From: Flexibacter flexilis DSM 6793
GTDB taxonomy: Bacteria; Bacteroidota; Bacteroidia; Cytophagales; Flexibacteraceae
Assembly: GCF_900112255.1 (NCBI RefSeq)
Contig: NZ_FOLE01000004.1
Span: 179,819-243,818, forward strand
Reading direction: 5' to 3'
Length of the DNA: 64,000 nt
Positions 61,333-64,000 of this stretch are shown one piece after another (within the stretch, counting starts at the first letter, position 1; every line of letters starts with the position of its first letter). The notes below the pieces were generated by a model that was not told the DNA's origin, made no database searches, and saw only the letters and a list, made by a program, of their open reading frames with translations. A program made the position numbers and the translations under genes.

Positions 61333-63240
61333 TTATTTGTCTGATAAAGTTGGCTTATTGGTAAAATGATACCAATTATTGTCTAATAATCCATTGTTAT
61401 AATACTGTAAATAGGCTTTCAGACGGTTTTCTTCAACTTGCAATACTTGTTGTTGTTGAACTGTAAGTGCTTCATTGAATGGTTTTTGTGTTTTATAATC
61501 AAATAAAGCTGTCTTGCCGTCTGCGTATAAATGTAAATAATATGGCGGATTTATGTACAAATAATGTCCGTCACTGCGATTGATAATTTCAGGCTGCATT
61601 TTCCCAAAAATAGAACTTCCAAAATAATGTCTTTCGCGAGGCGTCAGCCCCAAATAATCCAAAACCGAAGGCATAATGTCAAGGTGTTGCACTGCGCGAG
61701 CCGTGTCCGTGTGTGCTGGATAGCGTTTTTGTGGCGAAAACCAAATCATCGGCACATCATAATTGCCCAGTTCTGTCTGGTAAGCAACCTCTTGCGACTC
61801 TTGCGTATGGTCGGCGGTAAGCACAAAAACAGTATTATTGTACCAATCCGTTTGAGCGGCCGCCCTAAAAAACTGCTTGAGCGAATAATCCGCATAGCCC
61901 AAAGATTCATGTACGGCAATTGTTCCTTTTGGAAAACGGCCTTGGTGTTGCGGCGGAATCGTGTAAGGTTGGTGCGAACTAAGCGTAAAAATTCCCGCCC
62001 CGAAAGGCTGTTGCATGCCCGAAAGTTGTTGGGCGGTAAACTGCAAAAACGATTCGTCAAAAATACCCCAATTGCCATCAAAATCGGCTTTGTTCGGGTA
62101 TTCATTTTGTCCGTAATATTTCTGAAAACCAGCAAGTTTGGCGAACATGTCAAAGTTCATTGTGCCATTTGTGCCGCCATGAAAAAACGCCGTTTGGTAG
62201 CCGTTTTCGCGCAGAGCCGTGCCCAAGCCGTACAAATGATTGCCCTGAAAACCCGACGAAATATAAGCATCGTTCATCAGCGACGGCACGCCCGCCATTA
62301 TCGCGGCCATCGCCTCAATCGAGCGGCGGCCATTGGCGTACGCATTTTTGAAAAATAGCCCTTCGCGTGCCAACGAATCCAAAAACGGCATATAACCTTT
62401 GTACGGATTGCCCGTCCCCAAGTATTCCGACCCGAAACTTTCCAAAATAATCACGACCACGTTTTGGCGCGTAGGCGTAGGATTCGGATTTTCGGACAAA
62501 GGTTTGGCAATGAGCTTTGTTATTTCTTGGTTGTTGGGGAAATAATGCAGCCGCTCAATGGTTTCGTTGTCTAAGGTTTTGAGGAAAACAAAAGGCGTAT
62601 TCAATACCACATTTCCCAACTCGGTCGGCGTAATGTTAAACGCATGTCCTTCTTGCAAAGGCTTGATAGCCAACGAAGAACGAATCGCCAGCACACACAA
62701 AATCGCAATGGGCAAAATAGCTAACCAGCCTTTCCACGCGGGCAAAATCTTGCTTGGCTTGTCGGCTTTGTAGTTGGGGTAAAGTTTCCAAATCGCCCAA
62801 GCCAGCAGCCCAACGCCCAACGGCACAAACCAATAATTGCGCAGCAGTTGGGGCGTTTGGTGCAGCACGTCGCCCGCTATGCGCAGGATTTCGGCGGAAG
62901 TGCGCCGCGCCGTGAATTTGAAAAAGAAAATATCAACGGCATTGAGCAACAGAAAAGGCAAGTTGCTGGCCAAAAATAAAATTTTGAGTATGCGTTGATA
63001 AACTGGGCTGTCCAACCACCGAAACGGCAAAATTGAAAGCAAAACGAAAATTGCATTTATCCACGTAATCGCCGCCACATCAAAGCGCAGACCCGAAAGC
63101 AAGGCTTGCGCGATTTGTCCGAAATTCGCTTGTCGAAATTCGTTGTAATTTATTCCAAGAAAAAATAATCGTAAGAGACTATAAGCCGCCAGCAACCACA
63201 AAAGTCGCTGCACCAAAAGTCTGTAATGAATTGATTTCAT
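61333..63240 (-). CDS. LTA synthase-like membrane sulfatase-fold enzyme
   Basis: 635 residues: five N-terminal membrane helices (to about 190), then a large extracytoplasmic alkaline phosphatase/sulfatase-fold domain with VVVIILESFGSEYLG at the start (metal site), NGRRSIEAMAAIMAGVPS where Ser replaces the usual Thr as nucleophile, and SSHQPYTIP and VLTADHTQE as late metal ligands. In Bacteroidota, such proteins transfer phosphoglycerol or phosphoethanolamine to glycans or lipids, not true lipoteichoic acid. It lies 18 bases after the DMT transporter's stop. Confidence 0.9.
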   Translation of the reverse strand: MKSIHYRLLVQRLLWLLAAYSLLRLFFLGINYNEFRQANFGQIAQALLSGLRFDVAAITWINAIFVLLSILPFRWLDSPVYQRILKILFLASNLPFLLLNAVDIFFFKFTARRTSAEILRIAGDVLHQTPQLLRNYWFVPLGVGLLAWAIWKLYPNYKADKPSKILPAWKGWLAILPIAILCVLAIRSSLAIKPLQEGHAFNITPTELGNVVLNTPFVFLKTLDNETIERLHYFPNNQEITKLIAKPLSENPNPTPTRQNVVVIILESFGSEYLGTGNPYKGYMPFLDSLAREGLFFKNAYANGRRSIEAMAAIMAGVPSLMNDAYISSGFQGNHLYGLGTALRENGYQTAFFHGGTNGTMNFDMFAKLAGFQKYYGQNEYPNKADFDGNWGIFDESFLQFTAQQLSGMQQPFGAGIFTLSSHQPYTIPPQHQGRFPKGTIAVHESLGYADYSLKQFFRAAAQTDWYNNTVFVLTADHTQESQEVAYQTELGNYDVPMIWFSPQKRYPAHTDTARAVQHLDIMPSVLDYLGLTPRERHYFGSSIFGKMQPEIINRSDGHYLYINPPYYLHLYADGKTALFDYKTQKPFNEALTVQQQQVLQVEENRLKAYLQYYNNGLLDNNWYHFTNKPTLSDK

Positions 63241-63258
63241 GCAAAATAGCTTGCCTTT

Positions 63259-64000
63259 TTATTTTGATTTATTGATAATAACTACCCCAAAAATGATGGT
63301 AGCCATGCCCACGTAGTGTAGCGCAAAAAGTTGTTCGCCGTCGGCAAGTCCCCAAAGCAGAGCCACCAACGGAATAAGATAAGTAACCGAACTTGCAAAA
63401 ACCGCAGAAGTGCGTTGGATAAGCAAATTAAATAACATCAAGGATAAGGCCGTTCCGATAATGCCCAGCACGCCAACGTATATCATGGCTTCGGTGGCTT
63501 GCGGATGTGTGGCCATTTTGTGCGTAAAATCTGTGTTAAGTAACACGATGGCGGCCACTGGCCCAGTTACCATCAGCGAGAGAGCCGACACGTTGAGCGG
63601 CTTCATGGCGGCCAAATGTTTTTTGATAAGATTGACATTGACCGCGTACATGGTGGTAGCCAGCACCACAAACCAAGCGTAAAAATTGGCATCCAGTTGC
63701 GTTTGGCCGCCTTTTCCGATAAAAATCAGCCCAGCCGAACCAATCAGCCCGACCACCAAGCCCAGCCATTTGAGCCAAGAAACGCGCATCGAAAAAAGCA
63801 AAGTGCCGATAATCATCGTAAAAATAGGCGTAAGGGCATTGAGTGCGCCAGAAATGGCACTTGGCAAACGGCTACCCGCCAGCGCAAACAGCATGGCAGG
63901 AATGAAACTTCCCACAAAAGCCGAAACGCCCAGATAAAACCATTCTTTGCGGTTGGCTTGTCGCCAGTTGCGCAGGGCAAACGGCAACATACTCATAAAC
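63259..64000 (-). CDS. DMT/EamA family transporter (5' end outside window)
   Basis: 247 codons in view, with the frame open to the window's right edge; the family is about 290-300 residues with ten helices, so the first ~50 residues lie outside. Visible marks are the EamA repeat ends ISGALNALTPIFTMIIGTLLFSMRVSWLKWLG and ASSVTYLIPLVALLWG. It would export metabolites, amino acids or drugs; the substrate is unknown. The downstream LTA synthase-like gene starts 18 bases after its stop, so the two may form one operon. Confidence 0.88.
   Translation of the reverse strand, partial: FMSMLPFALRNWRQANRKEWFYLGVSAFVGSFIPAMLFALAGSRLPSAISGALNALTPIFTMIIGTLLFSMRVSWLKWLGLVVGLIGSAGLIFIGKGGQTQLDANFYAWFVVLATTMYAVNVNLIKKHLAAMKPLNVSALSLMVTGPVAAIVLLNTDFTHKMATHPQATEAMIYVGVLGIIGTALSLMLFNLLIQRTSAVFASSVTYLIPLVALLWGLADGEQLFALHYVGMATIIFGVVIINKSK

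Overview
The window looks like chromosome of a Bacteroidota bacterium, most likely of the Cytophagales type. The signs are TonB-dependent receptors with a peptidase-like regulatory domain, a DUF2490 protein, DUF4369-TlpA thioredoxins, an imelysin/HTTM/TonB iron cluster, a NamZ (DUF1343) hydrolase, and several promoters of the Bacteroidota form TTG-N19..21-TAnnTTTG. Base composition is moderate in housekeeping genes and clearly more A+T-rich in accessory stretches (about 4.1-6.5, 23.2-26.1, 37-44.6, 53.1-55.1 and 58.1-59.8 kb). No rRNA, phage, transposase or CRISPR array was seen. The species is not identified.

Layout. 0-4 kb: a TonB receptor cut by the window edge, prmC and a DUF2490 protein. 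4.2-6.5 kb: an AAA ATPase/HNH pair that matches the Septu (PtuA/PtuB) anti-phage system. 6.6-13.8 kb, minus strand: DinB-like and PEBP proteins, then an iron-type operon read imelysin > HTTM > TonB receptor, with an AraC regulator after it. A perfect palindrome lies over the predicted promoter of that operon. 14-20.3 kb: ferredoxin, UDP-glucose dehydrogenase and UDP-glucuronate decarboxylase (a UDP-xylose route for surface polysaccharide), and hemE. 20.3-26 kb, minus strand: an outer membrane protein, an ECF sigma factor overlapping a membrane protein gene, an alpha/beta hydrolase, and an A+T-rich group (ClbS/DfsB-like, Reg_prop lipoprotein, unknown membrane protein) with repeats just after two stop codons.

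26-38 kb: an FAD oxidoreductase, a pentapeptide-repeat protein, an inverted-repeat-bounded element, a J-domain/WG-repeat gene broken by two frameshifts, a NamZ-like muramidase, tRNA-Gln(TTG), Sua5, an MCE/MlaD protein, a TlpA-like lipoprotein, a double GNAT protein and a zinc amidase. 38-44.6 kb, minus strand: mostly accessory genes (DUF6090-like, serine hydrolase, two AraC regulators, VOC, DinB), including the apparent 3' remnant of a second DinB gene. 44.7-51.3 kb: a complete RND efflux operon (adaptor, pump, TolC-like channel) with a small NAD-binding-like protein and a Crp/Fnr regulator just upstream. 51.7-58.1 kb: glyA, a second ATPase/Toprim defence-type pair (RloA/RloB, AbiL-like), an M16 peptidase, GluQ-RS and a peroxiredoxin. 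58.1-59 kb: an unusual non-coding repeat block (nine 21-bp units, long direct repeats and two compensatorily matched hairpins at its ends). 59-64 kb: an outer membrane protein, metK, an LTA-synthase-like sulfatase-fold enzyme and a DMT transporter cut by the window end.

The most noteworthy items are the two ATPase-nuclease modules, the 58-kb repeat block with matched hairpins, the inverted-repeat dispersed element (two copies), the broken J-domain/WG gene and the palindrome over the iron-operon promoter. None is proven to be a new system from sequence alone. All functions are inferred from motifs and family knowledge, without database searches.
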